Origin: Pseudoscleropodium purum
Taxonomy: Eukaryota; Streptophyta; Bryopsida; Hypnales; Brachytheciaceae
NCBI GenBank assembly: GCA_963969395.1
Contig: OZ017805.1
Location: 806,001-870,000, forward strand
Length of the DNA stretch: 64,000 bases
Direction: 5' to 3'
The position numbers and the translations under genes were made by a program. Shown piece after piece: positions 25,797-39,215 of this stretch. The notes beneath the pieces are model-generated. The model made no database searches, was not told the DNA's origin, and worked only from the letters and a program-made list of their open reading frames with translations. Positions within the stretch are counted from its first letter, which is position 1. The number at the start of each line of letters is the position of its first letter.

Positions 25797-27020
25797 TTCT
25801 AACTCTAAAGTAGAAAACAAAATCCACTACTCGAATGTAATGAAGTTCTAAGGCAAACTACCCTCTTAAATAGATGTCAGAGTGGCGTCACCTTGAAGCT
25901 ACTCAATATAGCATATTATAATATGTTTTTACCTAATTTACAAATCTACAACAGGACAACGTCATTAGAACTAGTGAAGGACCATTGTAATTAGCTAACT
26001 TTGTAACTAATTTTCCTTCAAATTACAATTAATTTTTCTTCAAACTTCCATAGTAATGTTTAATATGTTATACACTACAACTTTTGCATATACACTTTTC
26101 GACTTTGTCCATCGATGCTTATAATATGGTTGTTTGAATGAAAATGTTTCAAATTTGTACTCAATCCTTTGATTGTTATTGTACAAGAAGCAAAATAAAA
26201 ATAAGTTATACAAAGTATCCATATGACCTCAAATTGATTAAAAAATTATGGAGTCCAATTTAGGCCATTGAATCCTTTAAAATATACCCCATTAAGGACT
26301 AAGTGTTCAAATTTTAAATAATATATGAATGAAGTATATCTCAACAAAAAGAATTTTTTTAATTTTTTTGAACATTTTAGAAACATTTTTTTGGTTTTCA
26401 ATTTTGGTTTTACTAGTAAAATAACCAAATAGATATAACCAATGGATTAGATTCTATAACTTTTATTATGAATTCATCAATAAAATATTATTCTCAATTT
26501 TTTTAATTATGTATTTACAATTTAAAAAATTGAAACTCCTCTTAGTCCTTGAAGTGTTTAATAAAAGCTTTTGGCTCCTAATTATAGCAAACTAATATTA
26601 AATTAAATATACCAAAAGCTTATATAGGATAAATTCAAAAATAAACAACCCTTGGAATCTATTGTATTGTATTGGTCAATTCACTTTGAGGATGCATTGA
26701 GTTGTACCTTAATGCAACCTCAACATGCTTTGAGGGTGTTTTGAACTCTACTTCAATGCCCGTCAATATTAAATTATATTATTTATTTGAATTTTGATTA
26801 AAAAAATTATATTCATGTTGTTATTTGATCCTCATTTTTACTACAATTATCTAATAGAATTATTTATTTAAAATTAATATTTATAGCTATCTACAATCAA
26901 ATAGAAAAAATCACAAAAGAAATAGATGAGGTTAAAGGAACCAAAAAATAACCCATATTCATCAAGAAATTCTAGAGAATTTGAAAATAAAAATAAATAA
27001 AAAAATAGATTCAATTTTCT
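25797..27020. other. AT-rich spacer, nothing identified
   Basis: No gene supported. Around 26690-26760 a short imperfect duplication ('tgaggatgcattgag' / 'tgagggtgttttgaa') is visible. Confidence 0.35.
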
Positions 27021-27027
27021 ACTACCT

Positions 27028-27093
27028 CCCCCCCCCCCCCTCCACCACACACACACACCCCCACCCCCACCCCACACACACATACACACACAC

Positions 27094-27160
<67 letters not shown>

Positions 27161-27180
27161 TAGTAGTAGTAGTAGTAGTA
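27028..27180. repeat. Compound microsatellite: (C)n, (CA)n/(CCCA)n, (TA)n, (AGT)n
   Basis: In order on the plus strand: a C-run, CA and CCCCA repeats (27030-27095), a long TA dinucleotide run (about 27096-27158), then seven AGT triplets (about 27160-27180). Such blocks are length-variable and often assembly-sensitive. Confidence 0.95.
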
Positions 27181-29285
27181 TTTATAAATGACCAAAAAAA
27201 ACTTGTAATACTCTTAAATAAAATTTAAAAATAAAATTTCCACCAAGAATATAAATCCCAAGAAGATCAATCAATGTAAGAGAAAAATTAAACCAATCAT
27301 ATCATTAAAAATATAAGTATAACCATTGTTTTGAGGTTGCCAAAAACACTTGAAGATCATAATAAAGTTTGTATTTCTTTAAGTTTAGGATTACAATTAA
27401 TAGTAAAATTAGGTACAATAAATAGTAAAATGAGGCTACCTTAATTTCTAATAATCCAAAGGGGGGATAAAATAGGTCAAAATTGCTATTAACTTAAGCA
27501 ATTCTTTGAGTCATTTTCTTTTAAGTTAACAATTACATTGCTTTATTCCAAAATAATTACTTTATAAGTTATCAAAGTCAACAAATAATTTTAAATCTTT
27601 ACATTAATTCCTAATTCAAATCCAATGGCATTTTTGTGCAGTAACAATAAATATTTATAGTATCAAATGTAATGCAATTTGATTGGATGAAAGTTAAAAA
27701 AAAATTATTCAACAAATTCATCAAGGACAACTAAAAGAAAATGCAATGATTGAAGCTCTAGTGTATTTAGAACATGAGCTACAAGAAGTCAATTTTGTGC
27801 ATAAGTGTTTGGGATTGATGAAATCGATTGCAAATTTGTATTTGATCTTATAAAAGTGAGCTTTATCAAGGTGTTTATAAACTCAATGAGATTTGTCTTG
27901 TTTTTTGCTCTATAAACAAATTATAATTCTTCAAACTATAATTCTTGAATTTGGATTTTTGTACAATTTAGACATGCAAGTTGAAATTTCTTTAAATACC
28001 TTGAGATCTTGTAAACCAAGTGCTTTGTATGTCTTATAAGAGTAAATGGGATCAATTTAATTGAGTTTTTTTAGATGATCACTTTGAAAATTGACACAAA
28101 TTAGGGTTTTAGACTAAGGTTTTGCTCTTTCTAGTGACCTTGTACAAGTACACGGCATGCAATACTTATATCTTCTGATATTGGTGACATCAACACTATT
28201 CAAGATCTGTAAGTGGTTCTTTTTTATCCATAAAATAATTTTTTATTACAAAATATTACTACCAAATTAGACGTTAATAAAAAGCTAAACAAATCAATTA
28301 TGACAAGTATATGTATGCATGCAAGGAGCTCAAATATAATACCTCAACAAATATTAATACACTAGAAATAATTTAGAACATCCACCTTTAAATCTAGAAA
28401 AACTCACATAAAATAGCTGACCCTTTTGTATTGTCTCTATTGTAGCTTATCAACAATACTGATCTGGAAAAGCCAATTGGAGTTGATTTGGACATTGAAA
28501 GCTCAACTAATTTAGCTAACATGGACAGGACGGATCCACTTCTAAGTCTAGAGTCACTACAATCACATGCAATACAAAGCCCAAATGGACAAATACCACC
28601 ACAACCTACAAGACCAACCATGAATGCAAGCATGTCAATATTTCTAAGGGCAATTGGAGAGAGATGCTAGGGTTTTATGTATTCACCAAAATTTGGAATG
28701 CATAGAAGGAGTATTTGAGCTTCATCACTAGGTGACAATTCCTCATCAAGCCATAGAACTTCAGTAGCAGTCCTTTGTGGGTCCACCTTCTCACCTCCCT
28801 CTTCCAATCTAATCTCCCCTTCACCTGCCTCCACCTCTCATGCCTCTCTTTCACTTGCTTCCTTCTTCGTTGGCTCCACACTTCCAACATCTATAAGATT
28901 TATCACCTATTCATTTTTAGTCATTTCAGATGGAATACAATGGACAAATAATATAGTGCCATCCATTAATCATTGGCCATCTGATCTAAGCACAATGGTG
29001 CTAAGTCTACTTGATTCACAGAAGTAGGTAGGAATACACTATCCTCACCAATTTCTAAAAGATAGTGTAGAGTATTGTGTAGCAAAGGCATTTTCAAGAC
29101 TACCTCAATACCAAAATACACTTGGGGATGTAATTACAGGATCATTTTTCAAATGCACTAAGAAACAAAAAAGAGTAGGGTTAGATAGAGCCTATAGATA
29201 AAGTCATATGCCCAAGAAGTAGGTGTAGTTTATGGGAAACTAAATGCCAACACTATAGTGATATACTTCCTTGCATTAGAAACAG
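27181..29285. other. Intergenic, no gene recognised
   Basis: Open frames at 28394-28890 on both strands share the same moderately GC-rich interval and none has a recognisable motif. No repeat structure stands out. Confidence 0.35.
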
Positions 29286-29289
29286 GGCA

Positions 29290-29455
29290 ACTCCCTTCAC
29301 TAGAAACACCTTCGTTACTTCAGCTTCCCTCACTTCAACCTCCCTCACTTCTACTTCCTTCACTTTAGCTTCCCTCACTTCAGCCTCCCTTACTTTAGCT
29401 TCCTCACTTCAGCCTTCTTCACTTCAACTTCCCTCACTTCAATCTTCCTCATAGC
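29290..29455. repeat. Minisatellite of 'cttccctcacttcagc'-type units
   Basis: A ~15-16-bp pyrimidine-rich unit (cttccctcacttcaac/agc and variants with 'tttagc') is repeated about ten times with substitutions. No open frame is clearly associated with it. Confidence 0.8.
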
Positions 29456-30485
29456 TGCTCCAATCTGCAATGCCATCATCATCATTAGAAATCACAGACT
29501 TGACAATATCTAATTTCATCAACCATAGGACTTCAGACGAAAACTATTTTGAACATCATATTTTTTATTTGGGAGGATTAAGAATCTTCTAAAATAATAT
29601 TGTTTAATTGTACATCCTAGAATTCAAATAGAGTTGAATTACTTTTAAGTTGAGGGGAACTCAATTCTTCAATTGTAAATTGCAATTTTCATTACATTGG
29701 GAGTTTAAAATAGTCTAAGAGCCCTATATAACTTATACAGGATTTTGATGACAATGATTTTTAATATAACTGAATACTCGATTTCCTATTAAATACCAAT
29801 TATGAACTAAACCATTAATTGTAAGAGGTTGTTCATGTCTTCCAAGTGTTTGGGGTTTGATCCTCATTGAATTCGTATGAGCAGTTGTGAGACATACATG
29901 ACTTGGTGTTACTTAGTGAGCTCTAATGGCAGGAAAGTAGTAACAACTAACTAGCCCTCTTCCCAAAAGTGTGATAAGAGCTACAAAATAAAAAGTAGTC
30001 TTATCCAATACAAATTTTTTTCACTCATACTCTATTACCAAAAGAAATTTATATAGTGAACGAATTAGAAAAATGACAACAACATAGACATAAAAAAATG
30101 AATATGGTGACAAACAATATATTAAATATTTTGTATTAGTACACTTGCTATGCAAATGTCTTTATACAATATAAAAAAATACAAATACAAATCTATGAAA
30201 CGAAATCATATTATTCTAATGTATATTGTCCACTATCCAATGTTTACACCATACAAAATTGTATAAAATTATTTGCACTCATACTAAAGAAAAAACACTA
30301 AATCAAGCAACATACAAAAACTATTAAACTTAGTTGCATATTCTATAAACCATCACTATAATATTTCATACAAATTCACTCAGAATTGTGTGAGGACAAA
30401 CTTCCATTGACATCAATTTGAGCTTGTGGGATTTTAAAGACACATTCCATTGTGGCTTTTTTGACCCTAGACTTCTAGGCTATGA
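29456..30485. other. AT-rich spacer, nothing identified
   Basis: No gene or repeat supported; lies downstream of the degraded minus-strand gene that follows. Confidence 0.35.
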
Positions 30486-32560
30486 CTAGAGACTTTCATT
30501 TAAGATCTGAAACTTGTCCACTTTCCAACACAACCCATTGGCAAAGTCCCATCCTGAATAAAAGTTTTGAACATTTTGTTTACATGAAGTGGGCCAAAAG
30601 TATTGAATCAATACACAATTAGGATGATCAGGATTAGTGAAAGGATTAATTAGGGCTCTAACAATCCATATAGGTTTTGTATCACCATCAATTGGTCGAA
30701 AGGCGACAAAATACCTTTCAAAAACATCACGCGCCACTTGAAAAGATGGCAATGGACAATTGCGGAGTTGACCTACAAAGGCTTCATCTTCTAAGAACTC
30801 TTTTCGGACTTCATCCTCATCATTAAGTTTGTCTGCTTCTATTACTTTGATTTGGGAAGAAGGCCAAAAGCCGCCCTTCAATGCTGTTGAAGGTTCAATT
30901 GGCTCCTTCAAGGTTGCACTCATTACTCACCCATAGAACATCAAATGTTCAAACCGTCTGATATACTCTTTACTTCTAGTTTCATTACATAATATTTCCT
31001 AATATTTGATAAATCCAGATAAGCCCTTATAAATGTCATCTATGCTCTGCATTGAAAAATAGGCCACATGCATCAGTTCACTATGAAGCTAAAGACTCCG
31101 CCCTTCAAAATCTTCTTTCCACAGTTTGATCCCTCCACCTTCCTTTAGGAGCCAATCATTGTCTATGCAATAGTGCTTGTACTTCATGATTGGCACACCC
31201 ACCGAATTCAAGTAAAACTTAAATTAAGGCTTTAGTGTGGCCAATAGTGCCTCTTCTCCTTCTAGAAGCAAACCTTCAATGTAGGCCTTGAAATCTAGTA
31301 CTTCTTCTATAAGGAAAGGAATTGTAGACACAAAATCCACATCCATGAATGACTTCATGAGGGATGGAATGGTTGGAAAGTTTATTTTTTAATTACATGC
31401 TCCATCTCCCAAACAAAGCATCAATCTCACCATGTGTGTGGCCAACCAACATGAAACTCACATAGACCTCACAAAAGATCCTCTTAGCAACAAGAAGGGA
31501 CTAGAAAGCAAACACAAATTTGTTTTTATTGTCCCTTGTGGCATTGTCCATTTGAACATTCAAAAACAGTGGAAGAAAAATTGTCGGTGTTGCAACTTTA
31601 GGCACTAGACAAAGTGATGACGTGCAAATGTCTACTGCTTGCAATAAAACTTGAAATAAAAGAGCAGAACCAGATCTAGCAAGTAATTCATGGAAAAAAA
31701 ACTTTGGAGGTAATTCAAGGTCTTGTAGAAGCTTTACAAAAGAGCCCACCGGGTAATTAGAGTCATAAAGAAAGATATCAAGGCCATAATGTGCGTAACG
31801 CACATCACCATGTCCATGGGCAATCATACCCGTCACTGAGACTGACAACTTTGTGAGTCCATCAATTTGCTTACTCTTGTGTGAAAAGATAGGAAAAATT
31901 GTCTTTGCATGATCCATTTTGTCATGCATAATTGTGAAGCACTTATGAGGATATGTGCTTGACCTATAGCAATTTGCAAAGTATTGATACCAACGTGCCC
32001 TAGCTGTTTCTAAATATTTTTCCAAGAGATGGGTCCATTTACATTGTAAGCCAACAATGGCATGTCTCCTCAGAGTTTGGAGCCTATTACATTTAGTACA
32101 ATAAGTACAATTATCTCCAGGCTTCTTGGCACTATATTGAGGTAAATTCAACTTCTTAATCTTACTAGTAATAGAAGTTGAGACTTCCTTTAAAACAAAC
32201 ACCGCATTTGCTGTATTCACCTCAAGAAGAGTCTTCTTCCATTTGAAAGTAGCTGGTAAGACCATGGACACTACTTTCTCCCCAAAAAGAAGAATGTATG
32301 AACGATGTGGCATATGATTTGCTAACTTCTCAAACATGTACTTCAACATTGCAGTGACTTGAGAAGTATGCTTGCGAGGCTTCAACAAACCCAAATTACC
32401 ATGCTATTGAATCTATTGTCTTTTCTCACCAAATCCTCAAAAATCGATGGAGGGTAGACTCAGAGACACTTGCAATATGCCTCCATGTTGACAAACAAAC
32501 ATCAATCCCTTCCATTGTAACCACACGTTTGCCTTCAATATTATAATGAATTTGTTGACG
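30486..32560 (-). pseudogene. DUF7869-like mobile-element protein, broken by stops and frameshifts
   Basis: Reading on the minus strand from about 32510: a helix-turn-helix-like phrase (SVSESTLHRFLRIW), then a 297-codon open segment (32394-31501). This has a zinc-finger-like CTYCTKCNRLQTLRRHA, HDKMDHAKT, and near its end VQMDNATRDNKNKFVFAF. Past one TAG the frame continues as LLVAKRIFCEVYVSFMLVGHTHGEIDALFGRW. The 'DN-ENKN ... VGHTHEDID-F' pairing is, from memory, the hallmark of DUF7869 proteins spread by transposons in plants and other eukaryotes. After frameshifts, an open segment at 30923-30486 supplies a C-terminal domain rich in aromatic residues (PIWIVRALINPF, FYSGWDFANGLCW). Function beyond probable transposition is unknown. 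Confidence 0.65.
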
Positions 32561-32732
32561 CACATCCAACTTTATGTGGTACTAGAATTCAAAAGTTGAG
32601 TTCCAATACATCTATTCACAAAAAGCCCAGATCTTATCCCTTGGAAATGGTTGGACATAGTTGTTTGAGCAACATACTTTACTTGATATAGAATTGATGG
32701 ATTCTTGTGTGAACAAGTCTTTTGGCCTTTAC

Positions 32733-33059
32733 TCATGTTTTAGGAGCAAGATTTCTAACCAAGCTTGTATAAGGTCGCGTTTGAGAAGACGAAGGCTCTG
32801 AAGGATAGGACTGCCAGATGTTGTACTCATAACAAGCCTCATGAGTACAGAGGCCTGCTCCATTCAGAAATACTAGCTCAATAGGCAATGCACATAGAGA
32901 ATACCTCCAGTCATTCAGAACTTGTGATACGACTAATGACTTTGAGATTTGAAACGCTACATGAAAAAATTCCAAACGCCCAATACAACCCATAATAAGA
33001 TTAGAGTTGACGCTGTAACAAATTCCCTCTACCACTAGCAACCTAGTTGCATTTAGCAA
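32733..33059 (-). pseudogene. Possible upstream exon of the DUF7869-like gene
   Basis: A 108-codon minus-strand open frame lies just upstream of, and on the same strand as, the DUF7869-like remnant. It has no motif I recognise. Composition and Cys/His content (GAGLCTHEACYEYN) resemble the coding sequence downstream more than the surrounding AT-rich DNA. Assignment rests on position only. Confidence 0.3.
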
Positions 33060-34524
33060 GGTGACTAACTTTGTAGTCTAGAGACGCCAAAAATACCTTC
33101 ACAATTAGGGATGATGGAAGTTTCTTTAGACACATTCTGAACTTCCCACTCATTGCAAGAGTATTTTTGAGAAAGTGGATGTACAAGTTCCATAATAACT
33201 ACACAAACAACCCTAAGTATTTGATTATCATTTGTACAGTTTGAACCAACTAATTTTGGACTTTACCAAGGGATTGAACTACAAATTCACTTATAGTAAT
33301 ATACATTTTACTTCACTCAAAAATAGATGACATATTTATGAATGACTTTAGCTTTCTCACGTCATTATAAGTGATGACCCGTACTTAGACTGCATTTGTA
33401 ATCAAATAAAATAGAATATGCATTCAATTAAACAATTTTGCTAATACTATACATATTCCTCACTGTCATTCAAGTCAAATCAACATAAGCAATCTCATCC
33501 AAAATCCTATTCTAAAAAGACAATTAATCTTCTAGTTCTCAGCATTTAATTATTTTTCCATGCGTGAACGAATGTCATCTATCACATACTCTTTGTTGAA
33601 TTGTAAATAAATTTTTTCTATTCTCGAATTTGAGGAAAACATTACAAGCAGAATTTCTACGCAGCTCAAACATTTAAGTCGAATATACTTGAACTTACCA
33701 TTCTACTTTTTCTAAATGAAAGAAATAGATTATCATAATAAATCAATGATACTTCTATTTAATTATGTAAAAAACTAGTAATGAGATTCATTCTATAAAC
33801 ATCTTTGAAAAGAACTCCTATTTGAATAATGCAAACCATCGTGCTGCATTGATTCAAGTCAAATTTCTCAAATAATTAGTGGTAGACATTTTGATTGAAA
33901 ACCATGTTCCATTTTTCTCAATCACTACTTAGTTCTCAAATCTGAAAATGCACAATATATTACGTCATTTCATTTGGTCTTCAATATTTGTAAGCATCCC
34001 TGACATACGTACAATATCAAGTCAAGTCGAATAAACAAGAATTTAAATAAATTTTCAAAAAATTATCTAATAACATATGCAAAAGTTCTATTCAAATTGA
34101 CTTGAATTTGTTATTCAATAGTATTGCAAATTTGCTTGACAAAAAATCTTTGACGTCAATTCAAATCGAATCAACATGAACTAAACGTTTTATAGTATTG
34201 AAAAATTGTCTAAAACAACCATTTGCAACATTAATTTAAGTTGAATTGACTTAAACTTAAAGTATTTTACTATTGTAGAATTATTTGAAACAACCATATA
34301 TGACGTTAATTCAAGTTGAATTGACTTGAGTTTCAAGGTGTCTTCATTTTATTGTTTTGAGGTTACAAATATCTAATAACTCATTCACATTCAAGTCAAC
34401 TCAACTTGAATAGGTGATTCAAAAATATTGTAGAATTGTCAATTATTTCATTAGAAGACATCTTTTTTGTAAATCATGGCGCTTCTACTAGGATGATTCC
34501 ATTCCCATTGCAGTGACAGATTTC
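33060..34524. repeat. Region with diverged ~85-100-bp repeats carrying a TCAAGTCRAAT motif
   Basis: Between about 33450 and 34440 phrases of the type 'gacgtcaattcaaatcgaatcaacat', 'aatttaagttgaattgactt' and 'aattcaagttgaattgacttga' recur at intervals of roughly 75-100 bases (near 34155, 34230, 34305, 34385 and less clearly upstream). They are connected by AT-rich text such as 'tattgtagaattat'. No gene is present. The same palindromic word appears at 45.9-47.1 kb and in introns near 50.2 and 51.7 kb. Confidence 0.5.
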
Positions 34525-34799
34525 CACTAGTAGAAAATTCATCGTCCATAGTGACAAAAAAATGTTGATTTGGTTTGTTCATGTCTGTGTTGATTTGGAC
34601 GTGTTGACTCAAACGTTGTATAGCAAAAAAATGTTGATTTGGACAAGAAATTGAACACTTTTCTATTAAACAAAGCGAAAAAGTGTTAATTTTGCAACAA
34701 AAAAGTGTTCAATTTCACCAATTAAAATTCACCAATTTAATTCTCAAAAATTAGAATTTTGAGCTAATGAGGGCCTACCACATGGCACCACGCTATACA

Positions 34800-34915
34800 A
34801 GTAGCCCACTATACAAGCAAGCCACCTAGGCAGCCATGCCATGTGGGCAAGGTCACCTCCAAGGTTTGAACCCGGGAGCTTGAAAGTGAAACTCCAAGGT
34901 CTAAACTAATGCACT
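34800..34915 (-). other. tRNA-like segment inside the CACTA-like element
   Basis: On the minus strand a GGTTCAAACC box (polymerase III B-box-like) follows a 'gcattagtttaga' stretch at tRNA-like distance, next to the palindromic word cctagg(c). A close relative in the other orientation sits at 45399-45470. It does not fold into a convincing functional tRNA by eye, so it is best seen as a tRNA-derived relic. Confidence 0.35.
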
Positions 34916-34995
34916 ACAAATACATTTGCATGTACATGGGAGTAAATATTTTATTTATTTATTTAGTTTCTCGATGTTTTTGCATTTGCCATGTG

Positions 34996-35353
34996 AAGTC
35001 AACAAACTTTAGGAGACGTTTTCACATAGTAAACTAATTTATTTTTTTGAAACTTTCAACTAAAAAAAGTTGGTAAATGAAGGTAACTTTCACTTCCAAA
35101 GATTCGTTTGCAATTTAAAGTCTTTAATAAAAAAATTATGGACAAAATTCAGAGAGGGTATTCAAAGTGTTAAAAAAAAATGGCCATTCCTACCCCTCAT
35201 TGAATTTTGTCCATAACTTTTTATTTAAGACTCCAAATTGCAAACGGATTTTTGGAGGTGAAATTTACCTTCATTTCCCAACTTTTTTTAGTTGAAAGTC
35301 TTAAAAAAAAGGTAGTCTTCTATGTCAAAACGACCCCTAAAGTCTGTTGACTT
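34996..35353. repeat. Inverted repeat (hairpin), ~170-bp arms
   Basis: The left arm starts AAGTCAACAAACTTTAGG. The reverse complement of the right arm starts AAGTCAACAGACTTTAGG, and they stay aligned through 'actttcaactaaaaaaagttgg', 'aaatgaaggtaa' and 'ttatggacaaaattca' to a short centre near 35170. Similarity is high enough for a long RNA hairpin if transcribed. Confidence 0.85.
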
Positions 35354-36139
35354 TTAAAAGCACTGATTTATGAATACTTAAGCTATTAAATTCCTTTTTA
35401 CCTATGTGTTATTTCCTTAAAGCATGAATATGAAATTCTTAAAAAAATTTGAATATATATTTCCAACATGTTTTTTCAATATGTAAGCGAAGGCTGAAAG
35501 TTTTATAATTGACAAATACATTTTGGATAAATAGTTTAAAAGATAAAACCTAACCATTTGTAATAAAATTTTATTTTTTTTGTTTCAAAGTTTTCACATC
35601 ATATGTGTCCAAAGATTAGCTTTAAGACACAAAAACTTTTATGACTTTTGATCACATAATTGGAAAGTTATTCTACCATATGTAATTTTCATTTATCTTT
35701 GGAGAAATTGGAAACCTTCAAAAAAATTCTCAAAAAATAACCCTTTTTATAAAAATAAACATTTTAATTTGATTTCCTAAATTTTTTTTTATATAGTAAG
35801 CTTTGAAGTATTCTATTTTGATTAATGAGATGGAAATTACAAAGATTTTTAATTTATCGGTAGTTATAGAATTTGTATTCTAAAATGAAGTTAAAATTTT
35901 TTTTATTACTCAATTTCCAATAATGTTGAAGAAGATATAAAAACATTGGATTTACATGATTTATTACAACATTACAAATTATTTATGATTAGAATTGACA
36001 TTTCTAAATTCTATAATTAAATTTTAAAAAACTTTGATTTTTCAATCATAACAATTAATTCCTTGAAGATATTAATCTTTTAATCAAAAGTTCTAAACAA
36101 AATGGAGATAGGTATTAGAAATTATTTTTTTTATAAATT

Positions 36140-36487
36140 CAGGAAACTTTGGAGGTTGATTTGGTATAGTAGAAGAACTTTTTTGAAAACATTTTGAAGT
36201 AACAAAAGTTGGTAATTCAAAAAAGCTTTCATCTCCAAAATTCCATTTGAGGTTTAGAAATATTACTCAAAAGTTTTGGACAAATTTTAGAGAGAGGTTG
36301 GGATTTTATTACTTTTGACATTTTTAAACATCCTCTCTGATTTTTGTCTATAAATTTTGATTAGAGGATCAAAAATCCGAATAGATTATTGCAGATGAAA
36401 TCTTGTTTGAATTACCAACTATTATTAGTTCAAAATATTTTCAAAAAAGTTGTTTTACTATGCCAAAACAACCTCCAAAGTCTACTG
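36140..36487. repeat. Second inverted repeat of the same family
   Basis: The left arm contains aactttggaggttg and 'ggtatagtagaa'; the right arm ends with their reverse complement (caacctccaaagt). The arms follow the same plan as the hairpin at 34996-35353, with 'ggacaaattttagagaga' near the centre. A further single diverged arm follows at about 36500-36672. Confidence 0.8.
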
Positions 36488-36910
36488 AATTTTTTTTTTT
36501 AAATTCCAACACTTCTTTGAATTTCGCTTATTACTTTTGATTGAACAATTGAAATCTCAAATAGATTGTTGGAAATGAAAGTTGGTTGAATTCCAAAACT
36601 TTTTTCAGTTAAGAGTTTTTTGGAAAAAGTTCATTTAATATGCGCAAATTACTTCCAAAGTCTGTTGACTTTAATGGACACTAAATCGTACGTGAATACT
36701 TAATTTAGAAGAAAACTACATTGTACAATGAAGATTTCCAAAGATTCCAAAAATATTCAACAAAAATTTGTTGATTTCGTCACTACACTACCCAAATGAA
36801 TAAAAAAAATGTCACCATTAACAAGAAAATGTGAAAACAAATATTGCAATACCCAAATTAATAGAAGAATGTTGATTTTTTGGTGATTTGGATGTCATTT
36901 TCTAGTAGTG

Positions 36911-38934
36911 TCTCCCAAGGACACAACAGCAATGATGGAATTGAGGAGTTACAACAATGCAATAGAGATCACAGACATTAGTTTTTGTTGCACAATGCGT
37001 AAACAAATAACTATAAACCATTTCAAGAGCACTTTGCAACATTCAACAACCTTATATACATTGACAGACGTGAAGTCAGTGTCTGAATGTAGAAATTAGT
37101 AAATTGCATTTGAAGACAAATATAACAAAAAATGATGCACTATGAAAGTCCTCTCCCATTAGAAGATTATAGAACTATTGTAACTCAAGCGCAATGTGTA
37201 CCGAACGTATAGCAAGGGGATCGCATACAAAACATTCCAGCAACAAAGTCAAGGCAGTTTAAGAGAGAGAGAAGACTAAGATAGATAAACACTACGAGTA
37301 TGAGAGACAAACAAATGAAATGAAAATGAAAAATGCTCTGCCTAAGAGGAGAGAAACGAATGCTTGGAAGCAGGAAAGTGATGGCAGGAAGTGGATAAGG
37401 GCATCTTGTAGCTTGCGATGGCAAGGACTTCATAATTTCAAACAGGTCTCAATGATAGCTTTGTCATAGCTCACAGTAGCTTATTTTAAGTAATTCTTAA
37501 ATAACTTTTGTTTGTTTTTCTTCTTCCTTTTTTTTGACACAATTAAATTCTAAAAAAAGTTTTCAGATTGCATACAAAAGCTGCTCCAAAACTTCTTTCT
37601 ACACATTGACTACAACTAGAAGTTGAGGACTAAATTTGTAAAGAGAGTCTTTTTTCTAGAAAGTTTTAATTTTTGTTTAGTGGTCTCTGTTGGCACTAAA
37701 ATTAGGGCACATTCTTTCTATAGATGCCTTAGTAGGTGATATAAGAATTTTTCAAGACCGCTATATAGGCCTCATTTACTATAGTTGGCATCTTCCCATT
37801 CTAGGTACTAGCAATCAAGTGGGCTTTACTATCCATACCTTTCCCACTTTTCTCTAAAAAAATAATTACAATTTATAGTTTTATAGTTGAAGGGTTTTAG
37901 TAACCTAGGTGGGTAGGAGGGACATCCCCATACAGTGCCTTCTCTATTAATTTAATAAAATCCACGTTCTTTATAAAATTTGCCAAATTTGCCGAATCTC
38001 AAAACAAGATAGAAGCTATTTATATCATATCTGTTTAGTTAAAAAACCATCATAACCATTAGCTCAGTACAACTTTCTACTAAAATTTGTAGAAAAGAAT
38101 ATTAATCATTAAGCCCATATAGAATACATCAAGGTCATTATATGGGAAAGTAAAATTTCCTAGAGCTAAAGACTATATGTCTAATCATGTCACCAAACTA
38201 AATCTTGCCACCAATAAGATTTAGAAACCCAAATAGAGGTAAGTTGTCAAGGTCTTGAAATGAGTTGCAAAGTTGAGTAATTCTAAAGAGGTTGTGAACT
38301 TTACCTGCACCCATACAATCTAACAAACACGAAATTAGTTAGATTGTGCATGTAAGGTGTCTTCAGTTCACAACAGCTTGTTATTGCAATCACAATAGAG
38401 GAAAAAACCAGCAAAACTCAAAACATTAAACATGACCAAGACAACAAAGGACCATCAAATCATAGTTTTAACAACTTGTAAAACACAAAGAACCTGTGAA
38501 GAAGCCATCTCTAATCCCACACTCTAATGCTTCAACAAATACTTCCAGCCCACTCAAACAAACTACCGGTAGAAAATACTTGTACAGGTTGTTGTGAGAT
38601 TCCATGTACTTATACTACAAAGTTCCTTCCATAACCATGGCCAATTTCAAATTCAAATTTGGACAGGCTAGGTCATGCACTAGCATCCACAGTAGCTAGT
38701 CAATTGAAGCTACCATGAGCCCTAAAGTAGTCTAAGTAGTTGGGCCTAACCTCACCAACTTCTTAAATTAAGTCTTTAAAATTAAAAACATAAGTAGTCA
38801 TTTAATTAGTATGGCATGGTGTCACCTAACATGGTAAAAACACATGTGCAGGTAATTAAGCATGAATGTAATATTGGTCACACAACATGTCCAGAGTAAT
38901 TCCTATAGGTTCAAGTCTAAATCAAACCAACATT
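36911..38934. other. Intergenic, no gene recognised
   Basis: Open frames at 36908-37099 and 37185-37433 have no recognisable domain. No repeat or terminal structure seen. Confidence 0.35.
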
Positions 38935-39215
38935 TTAGAGTCAAAGTACCTTCAACTATACCATTATCATGTAACAAATCATCAAAGCTATGTTGTACTA
39001 ATTTAAACTCAAAGTACCTTCAAATATGCTATCATCAAGTAAAAATCAGCATAGATACAATGTACTAATTTAGATTCAAAAGTACCTCCAAATATGCTAT
39101 CACCATGAGAAAATCATCATAGATATATTGTACAAATTAAGACCTAAAGTACCTCCAAATATGCTATCATCACGTAAAAATCAGCATAGGTAAAGTGTAC
39201 TAATTAATTTAACTT
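38935..39215. repeat. ~68-bp tandem repeat, four copies
   Basis: The word aaagtacc starts at 38943, 39011, 39079 and 39146, about 68 bases apart. Units share 'cttcaaatatgctatcatca(a/c)gta' and 'aaatcagcatag-t-caatgtactaatt'. Confidence 0.85.

Larger units (their letters stand above)
34525..36910. mobile_element. CACTA-like non-autonomous element with internal hairpins (~2.4 kb)
   Basis: The left end is CACTAGTAGAAAATTC (34525). The reverse complement of the right end, at 36910, is CACTACTAGAAAATGA, so termini match in 14 of the first 15 bases. Flanking triplets (TTC and TCT) do not form a clean 3-bp duplication. Repeated 'atgttgattt' words lie inside both ends. The body contains two long hairpins (34996-35353 and 36140-36487), a third single arm, and a tRNA-like segment. 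All of these modules recur in the element at 44706-45777. No transposase is encoded. Confidence 0.65.
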
